A stretch of DNA of 64,000 nucleotides from Paenibacillus sp. MSJ-34 (GCF_018918005.1 NZ_JAHLPR010000007.1:62001-126000), one strand, 5' to 3'; positions 25,926 through 33,945 are shown, numbered from the stretch's first letter. The notes: generated from the sequence alone by a model not told the origin. Translations and numbers: made by a program.

Positions 25926-25952
25926 AAGTAGCGGTAGTTTTTACCGCTACTT
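25926..25952 (-). terminator. Probable terminator of the kinase/aldolase operon
   Basis: 11-bp stem AAGTAGCGGTA / TACCGCTACTT with a 5-nt loop; on the - strand it is followed after a few bases by TTGTTTTT. It is 68 bp beyond the kinase stop. Confidence 0.6.
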
Positions 25953-26019
25953 CGTTCAGGCAGCAATTGTTACAATCTCGGATGCCGCCGCGGAGCTTAT
26001 ACGTATTCCTGTTGCGCGA

Positions 26020-26961
26020 TCAGTTTCGCTCGGCGACGCTCATGCCGGCGAAGAGCCGGTCGACATCCTCCGGGCGCACGTTGCCGGCACTCGGCGTCAG
26101 CGCGTTGGCGCTGCCGCAGGCGCAGCCGAAACGGAGCAAGTCGGCGTCGGAATAGCCGCGCTTCATCGCTACAACCATGCCGCTGACCATCGAATCGCCG
26201 CTGCCGACCGGATTGACGATGTCCATCGGCGGAAATTGGACGCGATAGACGGAGCCGTTGCAACCGGCCAGAGCGCCGTTGCCGCCGAGCGAGACGACGA
26301 CGTACGGAATGCCGCGTCCCATGATGTCGCGAATGCAGGCGATCAGATCCGCTTCCGTCCCGGCCGCTTTGCCGAGCAGCTTCCGGATTTCATGCTCGTT
26401 CGGCTTGATGAGCGCCGGCTTCGCCTCGATTCCGGCGACCAAGGCGTCGCCGCTCGTGTCGAGAATGAGCCGCAACGCTCCGTTCGCGGAGCGGGCCTCT
26501 TCGATCAGTTCCGCATACGTCCCGGCAGGACAGCCTTTCGGCAAACTGCCGGAGAACACCATATGCGTCGACCGTTTCGCCAACTCGCCGATTTTCCGTT
26601 TCATGGCGTCCAATTGCCCGCTCGTGATTGTCGGTCCGGGCTCGAGCAATTCCGTTTGCCGGTTCGCGTTCGCCGGATCGAGCACGGTGATGCATTGGCG
26701 CGATTCGCCGTCGACATGGACAAAATCGTGGGCGATCTTCTCCCGATCCAGGCCGCTTGTAATAAACGATCCATGGGAGCCGGCGACGAAGCCGGTCGCC
26801 GTCACGTCCTCGCCCAACGCCTTCGTAACCCGGGCGACGTTAATGCCTTTGCCGCCGGCAACGGCGGTCATGCTTTGGACCCGGAATACGTTGTCCGTGC
26901 CGAAGTGGGGAACCGTATACGTTTTGTCGATTGCCGCATTTAAAGTGACTGTCGTAATCAT
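26020..26961 (-). CDS. PfkB-family hexose-phosphate kinase (1-phosphofructokinase/tagatose-6-phosphate kinase type)
   Basis: 313 residues. Family signature MITTVTLNAAIDKTY at the N-terminus, AGGKGINVARV (first PfkB motif), and the C-terminal NPVGSGDSMVSGMV containing the catalytic Asp of the GxGD motif. The enzyme phosphorylates fructose-1-phosphate or tagatose-6-phosphate to the bisphosphate, which the class II aldolase of the same operon would cleave. It starts 16 bp after the aldolase stop, with TTAGGAGC upstream. FruK and LacC cannot be told apart by eye; the aldolase neighbour and DeoR regulator allow either. Confidence 0.88.
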   Translation of the reverse strand: MITTVTLNAAIDKTYTVPHFGTDNVFRVQSMTAVAGGKGINVARVTKALGEDVTATGFVAGSHGSFITSGLDREKIAHDFVHVDGESRQCITVLDPANANRQTELLEPGPTITSGQLDAMKRKIGELAKRSTHMVFSGSLPKGCPAGTYAELIEEARSANGALRLILDTSGDALVAGIEAKPALIKPNEHEIRKLLGKAAGTEADLIACIRDIMGRGIPYVVVSLGGNGALAGCNGSVYRVQFPPMDIVNPVGSGDSMVSGMVVAMKRGYSDADLLRFGCACGSANALTPSAGNVRPEDVDRLFAGMSVAERN

Positions 26962-26977
26962 CGTCTATGCTCCTAAC

Positions 26978-27850
26978 TTACGCTTTGCATTCGTTGGCGC
27001 GTCCCACGCAGCCGGTAAGCTGCATTTTCTCGATCGCCAAACGTTTTACCGCTTCTTTCGCAGGAACCATATATTTGCGCGGATCGTTCTCTTCCGGGTT
27101 CTGTGCGAATATATGCTTGATCGCATCGGAGAAAGCGATGCGCAGTTCCGTGGCAACGTTCATTTTCGCCATGCCGAGACTGACGCAACGCTTCACTTGG
27201 TCGGCGGGAATGCCCGAGCCGCCGTGCAGAACGAGCGGGACTTGCACCGAATTGAAAATTTGCTCCAATTTATGGAAGGCGATGTTTGGCTCGCCTTTAT
27301 AAATGCCGTGCGCGGTGCCGATCGCGGGCGCGAACGTCGGTACGCCGGTCCGTTCCACGAATACGACGCATTCCTGCGGATCGGCCAAGCGGGCGTCTTC
27401 CTCTTCAACGACGATATCGTCTTCAACGCCGCCTACCTTGCCAAGCTCGGCCTCGACGTTGACGCCTGCGGCTTTGGCCACTTGAACCACTTCGGCCGTT
27501 CTGCGGACGTTTTCCTCGAACGGATGCATCGAAGCGTCGATCATGACCGATGTGTATCCGGCGCGAATGCAGCGCACAATCAAATCGTAATCGGTGCAAT
27601 GATCCAAATGAAGCGCGATCGGCACCGACGATGTTTTGGCCGCGACCGAAGCGGCTGCAACGATATATTCAGGCCCGAGATGCTTGACGGTTCCTACCGT
27701 CGTTTGCAATATGAGAGGCGCTTGCGCCTCTTCGGCCGCTTCGACGACGGCCTGAAGCATTTCAAGCGTATGAACGTTAAACGCGGTAATGCCGTATCCG
27801 TTCGCTCTTGCAGTTTCCAACATCGATGTTGATGAAATTAAATGTCCCAT
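26978..27850 (-). CDS. Class II aldolase (tagatose/fructose-bisphosphate type)
   Basis: 290 residues, the GatY/KbaY/FbaA family. Zinc and substrate residues are visible: ALHLDHC (zinc His and catalytic Asp), EAELGKVGG, GTAHGIYKG (zinc His), VLHGGSGIP (zinc His) and KMNVATELR (phosphate binding). It splits a ketose-1,6-bisphosphate to DHAP and glyceraldehyde-3-phosphate. First gene of an operon with the PfkB kinase; a consensus promoter lies 67 bp upstream. Start ATG has GGAGGGG 7 bp upstream. The pair, plus DeoR and an aldose epimerase nearby, suggests catabolism of galactitol, tagatose, a related hexose or an amino sugar; no transporter is next to it. Confidence 0.9.
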   Translation of the reverse strand: MGHLISSTSMLETARANGYGITAFNVHTLEMLQAVVEAAEEAQAPLILQTTVGTVKHLGPEYIVAAASVAAKTSSVPIALHLDHCTDYDLIVRCIRAGYTSVMIDASMHPFEENVRRTAEVVQVAKAAGVNVEAELGKVGGVEDDIVVEEEDARLADPQECVVFVERTGVPTFAPAIGTAHGIYKGEPNIAFHKLEQIFNSVQVPLVLHGGSGIPADQVKRCVSLGMAKMNVATELRIAFSDAIKHIFAQNPEENDPRKYMVPAKEAVKRLAIEKMQLTGCVGRANECKA

Positions 27851-27869
27851 TGAATGTCCCCTCCAATAA

Positions 27870-27897
27870 AATGATTGAAACGATCAAAATAATGATT
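27870..27897 (-). promoter_or_regulatory. Candidate DeoR operator downstream of the aldolase promoter
   Basis: AATGATT occurs at 27870-27876 and again at 27891-27897, exactly 21 bp (two helical turns) apart, between promoter and aldolase start; GATTGAAACGATC lies in the first half. DeoR-family repressors often use such direct repeats. The divergent deoR gene is the expected source of the protein. Confidence 0.45.
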
Positions 27898-27916
27898 TAT
27901 ACTTTCATTTAAGTTG

Positions 27917-27945
27917 ATTATAGTGTAGGATAAAGCAAGTGTCAA
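27917..27945 (-). promoter_or_regulatory. Consensus sigma-A promoter of the aldolase/kinase operon
   Basis: TTGACA (27945-27940), 17-bp spacer, TATAAT (27922-27917): a perfect consensus promoter, so tight repression is expected. Confidence 0.9.
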
Positions 27946-28007
27946 TTGCGATGAACGGCAAGTACATCAAATCGCTGCCAATCAACGGCCTCCTGCGTTT
28001 CCGAGCT

Positions 28008-28036
28008 TATCGGCGAGGGCTCCAATATGCTATAAT
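28008..28036 (+). promoter_or_regulatory. Promoter of the deoR-type gene
   Basis: TTATCG (28008-28013), 17-bp spacer, extended -10 TGCTATAAT ending at 28036; 88 bp upstream of the ATG. Confidence 0.55.
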
Positions 28037-28124
28037 GATGTGAGCCTTTCAATCAAATGCATCATCGGCGATCGGATGGACGGCACCAACGAATAAATAA
28101 TACCAATGGGCGGAGTGACTTATC

Positions 28125-28910
28125 ATGACCGGACCGGCTCTTACCAAAGGCGAGCTTAGACGTCAACAAATTTTACAATTTATTAAGCAAAAAGGACGAA
28201 TCACGATACAGGAGATCATCGAAAATTTCGATTGTTCGGAAGCGACCGCGCGCCGCGATTTGGACTTGTTGGACAAGCAAGGCGCCATCATCCGGACGAT
28301 CGGCGGAGCTTTGTTCGAAGGAATGAATTCCGTGCGCGAGGTTCCTTTCGCCGAGAAGAAACAGCAGTTGTGGCTGGAAAAAGAAAAGATCGCGCGCAAG
28401 GCGGTCGAATGGATCGAAGAAGGGGATAGCGTCTGTCTAACCGGCGGTACGACTACGTTTCTGATCGCGCGCGAGCTGAAACAAATGCAGGGCGTGACGG
28501 TTGTGACGAACGCGGTCAATATCGCGATGGAACTCGCCGATTCCGACGGCATCCAAGTCGTTGTCGTCGGCGGCGTTATGCGCAGCAAAAGCTACGAGCT
28601 CAGCGGGCCGCTTGCGGAGAAGACGATCGAGCATCTCAATATCGAGAAGCTCTTTATCGGCATTGACGGCATATCGATCGAACAAGGAATTTCGACGTAT
28701 TCCGAGCTTGAGGCCCAGACGGCCAAAATGCTCATGGCCCGCACCAAGCGCACCATTGCCGTATTCGACCATACAAAGGTCGGCAAGGCCTCCTTATTCT
28801 CGATCGCGCCGCTTACCGAACTGCACGCTTGCCTTACGGATACGAGGATGGACGCGGCGATGGAAGCCGAATTGGACCGCCACGGCATAACGGTCGCTTA
28901 CGCGCTATAG
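28125..28910 (+). CDS. DeoR-family transcriptional repressor
   Basis: 261 residues. N-terminal helix-turn-helix RRQQILQFIKQKGRITIQEIIENFDCSEATARRDLDLLDKQG is the DeoR signature (residues about 12-55); the C-terminal DeoR sensor domain contains GDSVCLTGGTTTFLIAREL, the sugar-phosphate-binding loop, and KLFIGIDGIS. It is divergent from the aldolase/kinase operon and probably represses it until a sugar phosphate binds. ATG with GGCGGAGTG 8 bp upstream. A strong terminator follows the stop. Confidence 0.93.
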   Translation: MTGPALTKGELRRQQILQFIKQKGRITIQEIIENFDCSEATARRDLDLLDKQGAIIRTIGGALFEGMNSVREVPFAEKKQQLWLEKEKIARKAVEWIEEGDSVCLTGGTTTFLIARELKQMQGVTVVTNAVNIAMELADSDGIQVVVVGGVMRSKSYELSGPLAEKTIEHLNIEKLFIGIDGISIEQGISTYSELEAQTAKMLMARTKRTIAVFDHTKVGKASLFSIAPLTELHACLTDTRMDAAMEAELDRHGITVAYAL

Positions 28911-28922
28911 CGCCGCAAATGC

Positions 28923-28962
28923 AAAGAAGCAATGCCTCCGGCGAACGAGGCATTGCTTCTTT
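28923..28962. terminator. Bidirectional terminator between deoR-type gene and epimerase
   Basis: Perfect 16-bp stem AAAGAAGCAATGCCTC / GAGGCATTGCTTCTTT, loop 8 nt, shared by convergent genes. Confidence 0.9.
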
Positions 28963-28963
28963 C

Positions 28964-29929
28964 TTATTCGTAACGGATGTCGAGGTTGACCTGCAAATCG
29001 ACCTTATCATGCGGCTGGATATCGATTAACCCGGTAACGGATCGATCGAGCTGCAAATTCGGCGCATCCGGCAGCCAAGTATACGGTTCGATGCAGATGA
29101 ATTGATCGGCCTCGCCCTTCGTATAGACGACCCAATGTTTAAAGTATCGTTCCCCCGCGCTGTACACTAGCTTCAATCCGTCGTCGCGCGTTAAGACGGC
29201 GCGGACCGGGTTGGCGCCGATTTGGAAGGCGGTATCGAAATTCGTTCCTTTCAACTTGATCCCTTGCGGCAATAAAGCGTGTTCGCCGAGCGGCAAAACG
29301 TTGCCGGTCGGCAGCAATTCCGCGTCCAGTTCGTATATGGCGGAAACCGGCAGTTCCAGCTTCCACTTTTCGGGTTCTCCGTCGATCATAAACCAGGTAT
29401 GCAGCCCGAAGCCGAAGGGAGCGGCATGCTCGCCGAGATTGTGCACCTGGAGCGATTGCGACAACGTCGAACCGCGCAATTCGAGCGTCATCTCAAGCTT
29501 GAGAGGGATCGGATATTGCCGCGCCCAGTTCGGATCGCTGTCCGTCAGGAACGTTGCCGTAACGGTGCAATATTCGTCCAGTTCTTGAATATCGGCCACT
29601 TTCCACGACTGCGTACGGTGCAAACCGTGAATATGGTTGTTGTTGGCCGTATTTTGATCGAATTGGTATTGCACTCCGTCATATTCGAAGGCGCCGCGGC
29701 GGATCCGTCCGGGCGGAATTAACATCGGAATGCCGAAGTGATACGGTTTCTGCATATAAAAATCGAGATCGGCGGCATCGGGTACGCGCAGCACTTCGCG
29801 CTGTTTCGTGCGGTCCCAAATGCGGATGACGTTGTTGCCGAGTCCGGGAAGAAGCGTTACTTCAAGTTGTTCGCTATGTAGGATATACGTATCATGGCCG
29901 TTCCATTGTCCTTTTGTTACTTGGGGCAT
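28964..29929 (-). CDS. Aldose 1-epimerase family protein
   Basis: 321 residues of the galactose mutarotase fold: TLLPGLGNNVIRIWD near the N-terminus, PYHFGIPMLIPPGRIRRGAFEYDG (substrate-binding Arg), NHIHGLHR with the catalytic-type His pair, GFGLHTWF with the second His, and IEPYTWLPDA near the C-terminus. It would interconvert alpha and beta anomers of hexoses, or hexose-6-phosphates as in the YeaD branch. ATG 29929 has AAAAGGAG upstream. Its place next to the aldolase/kinase/deoR locus fits hexose catabolism, although it is transcribed toward deoR from a separate promoter. Confidence 0.88.
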   Translation of the reverse strand: MPQVTKGQWNGHDTYILHSEQLEVTLLPGLGNNVIRIWDRTKQREVLRVPDAADLDFYMQKPYHFGIPMLIPPGRIRRGAFEYDGVQYQFDQNTANNNHIHGLHRTQSWKVADIQELDEYCTVTATFLTDSDPNWARQYPIPLKLEMTLELRGSTLSQSLQVHNLGEHAAPFGFGLHTWFMIDGEPEKWKLELPVSAIYELDAELLPTGNVLPLGEHALLPQGIKLKGTNFDTAFQIGANPVRAVLTRDDGLKLVYSAGERYFKHWVVYTKGEADQFICIEPYTWLPDAPNLQLDRSVTGLIDIQPHDKVDLQVNLDIRYE

Positions 29930-29947
29930 AGCGCATTAACTCCTTTT

Positions 29948-30200
29948 AGAGGTTGTTCAAAAAGTCCTCTTTTGATCACGAAGTATTACTGGAGCGGATT
30001 CGACATCGAATCTTGCGTTCACCCTCGAATAGCTTATGCTTACGAAGTATGTTTCCTCCGGAAACATTGCAGGTGCTCATGCAGGTTTTGCCTACACTCC
30101 GCTCCTCCTGAAAGTTTTGCGCAGCAAAACTCGCTTCGGAAGCATGGCTTCGGGTTCCCGCAACCTTCTCGGTGCTGAAAAGCTGACTTTTTGAACACGC
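29948..30200 (+). repeat. Long copy (~253 bp) of the GTTCAAAAAGTC dispersed repeat
   Basis: Ends are AGAGGTTGTTCAAAAAGTC (29948-29966) and GACTTTTTGAACACGC (30185-30200); GTTCAAAAAGTC and GACTTTTTGAAC are exact inverted repeats of 12 bp. The interior shares CTTTTGATCACGAAG, GATTCGACATCGAATC, TTGCGTTCACCCTCGAA, GGTTTTGCCTACACT and CAACCTTCTCGGTGCTGAAAAGC with the copy at 56195, and carries an extra ~70-bp block (TACGAAGTATGTTTCCTC.. and TTTTGCGCAGCAAAA). It has no plausible reading frame. It resembles a MITE or a structured repetitive element. Confidence 0.88.
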
Positions 30201-30303
30201 ATTTTTATATAATCTCTTCTCATCATATCAAATTCGAAGAAGAAAGTCATAATAAATGTATCGGCGCGGGTCAAGACGACTGCCGGGGGCAACGTACCGC
30301 CAT

Positions 30304-30333
30304 TTGACATTCTATGCGGCAATCTGTTATGAT
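30304..30333 (+). promoter_or_regulatory. Sigma-A promoter of the T-box/trpS transcript
   Basis: TTGACA (30304-30309), 18-bp spacer, TATGAT (30328-30333). Confidence 0.75.
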
Positions 30334-30339
30334 AACCCC

Positions 30340-30675
30340 AAAATTCAATGAAACGAAAAGCGATGAGAGGGATAAGTAAACGGTCGGCGGACCCTGCAGA
30401 GAGCCGGTGGTTGCTGCGAACCGGCGGAGCCTATCGATTGAAATGGACCCTTGAGCGCCGAAGCGGAAACGATAGAGGCCAGGTAACGCCGTGAAACGGC
30501 GGAGGAACGGCGGCAGCGGCAAGTTGCCCGTTCTAGGCCGAATTGAAGTATGCCGGTCGTCCGCCCCGCGTTAAGGGGTGAGAAGGTTTGTTCGGATCGT
30601 TTGCTGCATGGTTCCGAACGAACAAATTAGGGTGGCACCACGGTCTTTCGTCCCTTGCGGACGGGAGGCCTTTTT
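30340..30675 (+). promoter_or_regulatory. T-box leader (tryptophan) of trpS
   Basis: Stem I with the AGAGGGATAAGTA (GA/AGTA) region near 30365, distal-loop type AGAGAGCCGG..GGTTGCTGCGAACCGG, and the specifier TGG at 30445-30447 followed by A, which decodes tRNA-Trp. The T-box bulge AGGGTGGCACCACGG is at 30629-30643 and overlaps the terminator stem, so binding of uncharged tRNA-Trp to the bulge forms the antiterminator and allows trpS transcription. All parts are in canonical order. Confidence 0.95.
30642..30675 (+). terminator. Regulated terminator of the trpS T-box
   Basis: 12-bp stem with G-U pairs, GGTCTTTCGTCC (30642-30653) with GGACGGGAGGCC (30659-30670), 5-nt loop, then five T. Mutually exclusive with pairing of the T-box bulge. 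Confidence 0.88.
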
Positions 30676-30714
30676 GATTTGAAAATAGGTTGCAAGCACA
30701 AGGAGGAGCAAATA

Positions 30715-31707
30715 ATGAAACGAGTATTATCGGGCATTCAACCAAGCGGCAAGCTGACTCTCGGCAACTACATCGGCGCGATGTTGAATTTCGTGAAATT
30801 GCAGGAGGACCATGAATGCTTCTTCATGGTTGTCGATTTGCACGCAATTACGGTTCCGCAGCAACCGGAGGCTCTCAGAGAGCAGTCGGAAGCGGTGGCG
30901 GCATTGTTCATAGCGGCGGGAATCGATCCGGCGAAGGCGAACGTTTACATGCAATCGCATGTGCCTGCGCATCCGGAGTTGGGATGGCTGCTAACGACGT
31001 TAACGTATATGGGCGAATTGGAGCGAATGACTCAATTTAAGGATAAATCCGAGGGGAAAGAATCGGTCGGAGCGGGGTTGTTCGTCTATCCGGCATTGAT
31101 GGCGGCCGATATTTTAGTGTACAATGCCGATTTGGTGCCGGTCGGGGAAGACCAGAAGCAGCATTTGGAATTATCACGCGATTTGGCGGTACGTTTCAAC
31201 CATCGGTTCGGGGAATGCTTCACCGTTCCGGAACCGTACATTCCGAAAGTGGGCGCGCGAATTATGTCGCTTGACGACGCAACCAAAAAAATGAGCAAAA
31301 GCAATCCGAATCCTGGCAGCTACATCGCCCTGCTCGATACGCCGGACGAGATTCGCAAAAAAATTAGCCGCGCCACGACCGATTCCGGACGCGAAGTCCG
31401 TTACGATCCGGCGAATAAGCCGGAAGTCAGCAACTTGATGAGCATCTATTCGCATGTTGCGGGCTTATCGCTTGAACAGATCGAAGCGAATTACGAAGGT
31501 CAAGGATACGGAGCGTTCAAAAAGGATTTGGCGGAGCGGGTCGTTGCGGCAATTGAGCCGTTGCAGCAGCGTTATCGCGATATTCGCGAATCGGGCGATA
31601 TCCATGATATATTGCGGCAAGGAGCCGAGCGGGCTTCGGAAGTCGCCGAAGCGACGCTCAAGCAAGTGAAGGAGATGATGGGCTTCCTGCCAAGAATGCC
31701 GCGTTAA
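30715..31707 (+). CDS. trpS: Tryptophanyl-tRNA synthetase
   Basis: 330 residues, class I synthetase. It charges tRNA-Trp. The HIGH-type motif is in SGIQPSGKLTLGNYIGA (TLGN) at the N-terminus and the KMSKS loop is KKMSKSNPN near residue 193. Active-site ADILVYNADLVPVGEDQKQH is also typical. ATG 30715 has AAGGAGGAG upstream; the 20 codons before it belong to the T-box leader. Expression is controlled by the upstream tRNA-Trp T-box. Confidence 0.97.
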   Translation: MKRVLSGIQPSGKLTLGNYIGAMLNFVKLQEDHECFFMVVDLHAITVPQQPEALREQSEAVAALFIAAGIDPAKANVYMQSHVPAHPELGWLLTTLTYMGELERMTQFKDKSEGKESVGAGLFVYPALMAADILVYNADLVPVGEDQKQHLELSRDLAVRFNHRFGECFTVPEPYIPKVGARIMSLDDATKKMSKSNPNPGSYIALLDTPDEIRKKISRATTDSGREVRYDPANKPEVSNLMSIYSHVAGLSLEQIEANYEGQGYGAFKKDLAERVVAAIEPLQQRYRDIRESGDIHDILRQGAERASEVAEATLKQVKEMMGFLPRMPR

Positions 31708-31719
31708 CGATCGGCAATA

Positions 31720-31908
31720 TTAATTCGTCGAATTGCCGGACTGGCGCCGTCCCATTCGCGCCTTGACGACAAAGCCGAAACCGATGTTGGCGAGCGTGAC
31801 GACGGCGAGCAGCACGGCAAGCCACGCATAATGGCTTATCGAGACGGCCGTGGCGATCATTAGCACCACCGAACTGACGGCAAACCATAAAGAGAGACCT
31901 TTACTCAT
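31720..31908 (-). CDS. Small two-helix membrane protein
   Basis: 62 residues: MSKGLSLWFAVSSVVLMIATAVSI, then a second hydrophobic helix LAVLLAVVTLANIGFGFVV and a basic tail ARMGRRQSGNSTN. GGAGG lies 9 bp before ATG 31908. Not recognised; similar two-helix proteins are common in Bacillales. It is convergent with trpS, 12 bp from its stop, and divergent from the SASP gene. Confidence 0.65.
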   Translation of the reverse strand: MSKGLSLWFAVSSVVLMIATAVSISHYAWLAVLLAVVTLANIGFGFVVKARMGRRQSGNSTN

Positions 31909-32041
31909 TGTATAAAACCTCCAATGACATTTCGTGTACGTTTTCTTTGGATATGGGAATAACATTTTCAAGGCGGGTAATAATAAGCTTGCAAGCTTGC
32001 AAGAACACATTTTATCGCAGCGTGAAAGGAGATTTTATTGT

Positions 32042-32263
32042 ATGGGTCAATCACGTCGCTCTAACCAGTTATTAGTTCCAGAAGCGAATGCAGCTTTGGA
32101 GCGCATGAAAATGGAAGCTGCTCAAGAACAAGGCGTTACGATTCCTCAAGACGGTTACTACGGTCACGTTACATCGCGCGACGCCGGATCTCTTGGCGGA
32201 TACATCACGAAACATTTGGTTCAAATGGCTGAACAACAACTTTCCGGCCGTACGAACCGCTAA
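32042..32263 (+). CDS. Small acid-soluble spore protein, alpha/beta type
   Basis: 73 residues. Alpha/beta SASPs coat spore DNA and protect it from UV and heat; GPR protease degrades them at germination. The DNA-binding core is present: NQLLVPEANAALERMKMEAAQE and the second helix GSLGGYITKHLVQMAEQQL. The usual GPR site (E, cut, I or F, A) reads MEAAQE here, with Ala in place of the large hydrophobic residue, and the interhelix loop (QDGYYGHVTSRDA) is atypical, so it may be a divergent paralogue. AGGAG lies upstream of ATG 32042. Forespore sigma-G expression is expected but no clear promoter was found. Confidence 0.92.
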   Translation: MGQSRRSNQLLVPEANAALERMKMEAAQEQGVTIPQDGYYGHVTSRDAGSLGGYITKHLVQMAEQQLSGRTNR

Positions 32264-32282
32264 TCGATCGGCAAAGATTCAA

Positions 32283-32318
32283 AAGAGCTCGAGGCTGCGC
32301 CTTGAGCTTTCTTTTTTT
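32283..32318 (+). terminator. Terminator of the SASP gene
   Basis: AGCTCGAGGC / GCCTTGAGCT stem with one G-U pair and a 3-nt loop, extended by A-T pairs, followed by TTTCTTTTTTT. Confidence 0.85.
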
Positions 32319-32358
32319 CATTATATAATGTTGATTGTGACGCAAGTTGGGGCGATCG

Positions 32359-33342
32359 TCAATAGCTGTTTAACCGCAGCCGTTTTTCGATGCGTTTATC
32401 GTTGATCCAGCCGACATAGGATTCCAGCGGTTGAAACTCTTTGTCCATCATCACGACGGCGACAAACGGAAACTGTCTCCGGTGACGGAAGCGGACGTCC
32501 GACCAGCGCACCACATACCCGACACGGGTTTTCTTCACTTCGGCGCAAGCGTAAGAGGATAGATGCAGCATTGCTTGCACGCATTCGTCCTGTTTCGATT
32601 CGCTCACGGCCGGATGATCGGAGCATGTCACATGTTCGATCCATTCCAACTGATTCGGATGAAACTTTCCGATCATATAGCTTCGATCCGGCTTCGTCTT
32701 CACGACATGCCAACGGGACAGCGATACGGTAGGAATAAGAACATAGGTATCGCCTTGCTCGTATTCGGAATCGAGCTTGGGCAAATTCCGTTCCAACCGG
32801 TTATGGTCGAAGGTGCGCCATAAATAGTAAAGAATCAGAAACCCGTACAATAACGGGAAAATGACATTTGGCCGGCTTAAACCGAAGGCCCACATAAAAA
32901 TCGCGACGACATGCGTTGCGAAAATAACCGGGTCGAACAGGTGGATAATATTCCAAGAAACCCGCTTATTCATCAGGGGCCAAAACGCTTGCGTGCCGTA
33001 CGGATTGAACAGGTCGGTGAAGTTGTGCAAACAAACGGCGAAAAACACCCAGAATGCGACGTGATCGACCGGCACGTTGCGAAAAAAGAAAGTGACGACT
33101 AGCGTGACCAATAAGGTCCATATCGGAATAAACAAAAGCGAATGGGTAATGCCGCGATGATGGCGGACATAGAACGCATTGCTTTTTAACCGCAGCACAT
33201 CGTCGAAATCGGGGGCCTGCGAGCCGATGACGGTCCCGAGCAACACGGCGGCCGCAAGCGAGGAATTCGCCGCAACGGCCGGATCGATATAACTGAGCCC
33301 GGCGAGTCCGAGTCCCATGACCAGATGTGTTCCCGTATCCAT
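32359..33342 (-). CDS. YfhP-like membrane-bound metal-dependent hydrolase
   Basis: 327 residues. N-terminal half has membrane segments and a metal-site pattern: MDTGTHLVMG, GSQAPDFDDV, HHRGITHSLL, and HNFTDLFNPYG, characteristic of the YdjM/YfhP (DUF457) family. The C-terminal third is soluble (TYVLIPTVSLSRWHVVKTKPD...), as in the longer Bacillales YfhP. The function in the cell is not established. ATG 33342 has GGGAGG upstream. Convergent with the SASP gene. Confidence 0.85.
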   Translation of the reverse strand: MDTGTHLVMGLGLAGLSYIDPAVAANSSLAAAVLLGTVIGSQAPDFDDVLRLKSNAFYVRHHRGITHSLLFIPIWTLLVTLVVTFFFRNVPVDHVAFWVFFAVCLHNFTDLFNPYGTQAFWPLMNKRVSWNIIHLFDPVIFATHVVAIFMWAFGLSRPNVIFPLLYGFLILYYLWRTFDHNRLERNLPKLDSEYEQGDTYVLIPTVSLSRWHVVKTKPDRSYMIGKFHPNQLEWIEHVTCSDHPAVSESKQDECVQAMLHLSSYACAEVKKTRVGYVVRWSDVRFRHRRQFPFVAVVMMDKEFQPLESYVGWINDKRIEKRLRLNSY

Positions 33343-33451
33343 TTTGAAATTTCCTCCCTTTTGACTAGAAAACTTATGCAACGAATGTTAGTATTGGCCG
33401 AAAGCATGTAAAATATAAGACGGATGAAAGCAAGAAAGGCGGAATGAAGAA

Positions 33452-33748
33452 ATGAATGTCGGCTTTGTAGAGTATAAAATCGATCCCGAGCGCCGCGAAG
33501 CTTACTTGAAAACGATGAAAAGGCTGCTGGCGGATTGCGGGGGGAACGTCACGCTGTATGAAGGCGCCGATCAACCGAATTTGTTCGTCGAGACGTGGAG
33601 CTTGACTTGCCCCGAAGATTTCGAACGCATAAAACGGGATAGGCTTACCGCGGGCAGCGAATGGGAGCGCATGACCGATTTTATCGTCGGCGGTAAGGAT
33701 AAAATACATATCTGGGAGTTTATTCATGTGTTAGATGCGAAATGCTAA
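33452..33748 (+). CDS. Hypothetical protein, dimeric alpha/beta-barrel-like
   Basis: 98 residues, soluble. The pattern strand (VGFVEYKI) - helix (PERREAYLKTMKRLLAD) - strand (NVTLYEGADQPNLFVETWSL) - helix (DFERIKRDRL) - C-terminal strand (KIHIWEFIHV) resembles ABM/NIPSNAP-type small barrels that bind heme or act as monooxygenases. It stands just upstream of ctaB (heme O synthase), but that link is only positional. AAAGGCGG lies upstream of the ATG. Confidence 0.65.
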   Translation: MNVGFVEYKIDPERREAYLKTMKRLLADCGGNVTLYEGADQPNLFVETWSLTCPEDFERIKRDRLTAGSEWERMTDFIVGGKDKIHIWEFIHVLDAKC

Positions 33749-33784
33749 GGAATTGTCAAATTGATGAATGTTCTCGCGCGAACG

Positions 33785-33814
33785 TTGTCAAACGTCGAAT
33801 GGTTTTGATATGAT
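33785..33814 (+). promoter_or_regulatory. Probable promoter of ctaB
   Basis: TTGTCA (33785-33790), 18-bp spacer, TATGAT (33809-33814). Confidence 0.5.
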
Positions 33815-33829
33815 AAACATCATAGCAAA

Positions 33830-33945
33830 GCCGTGAAAGTTGCGCTTTCGCGAGTACAAGCGAAGCGAATGATTGCGAGGCAATGTTGTTTCTCGGCTGG
33901 CCTCGCGTGGAAGCGAGTCTTTCGCAAAACTTTTAGGAGGAACGA
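33830..33945 (+). other. Structured ~115-nt leader of ctaB
   Basis: The left part GAAAGTTGCGCTTTCGCGAG and the right part CTTTCGCAAAACTTTT contain complementary blocks (AAAGTT..GCG with CGC..AACTTT), and further GCGAAGCG/CGCTT-like pairs lie inside. The region ends at the AGGAGG ribosome site. No known riboswitch was recognised. The open frame through it lacks a ribosome site. Confidence 0.35.

Noticed and set aside
26258-27832. 524-residue + strand ORF across the kinase and aldolase genes
   Set aside because: Shadow of two convincing enzymes on the - strand; no promoter or ribosome site.
30092-30522. Small - strand ORFs across the repeat and T-box
   Set aside because: They overlap a structured repeat and a T-box leader and have no start signals.
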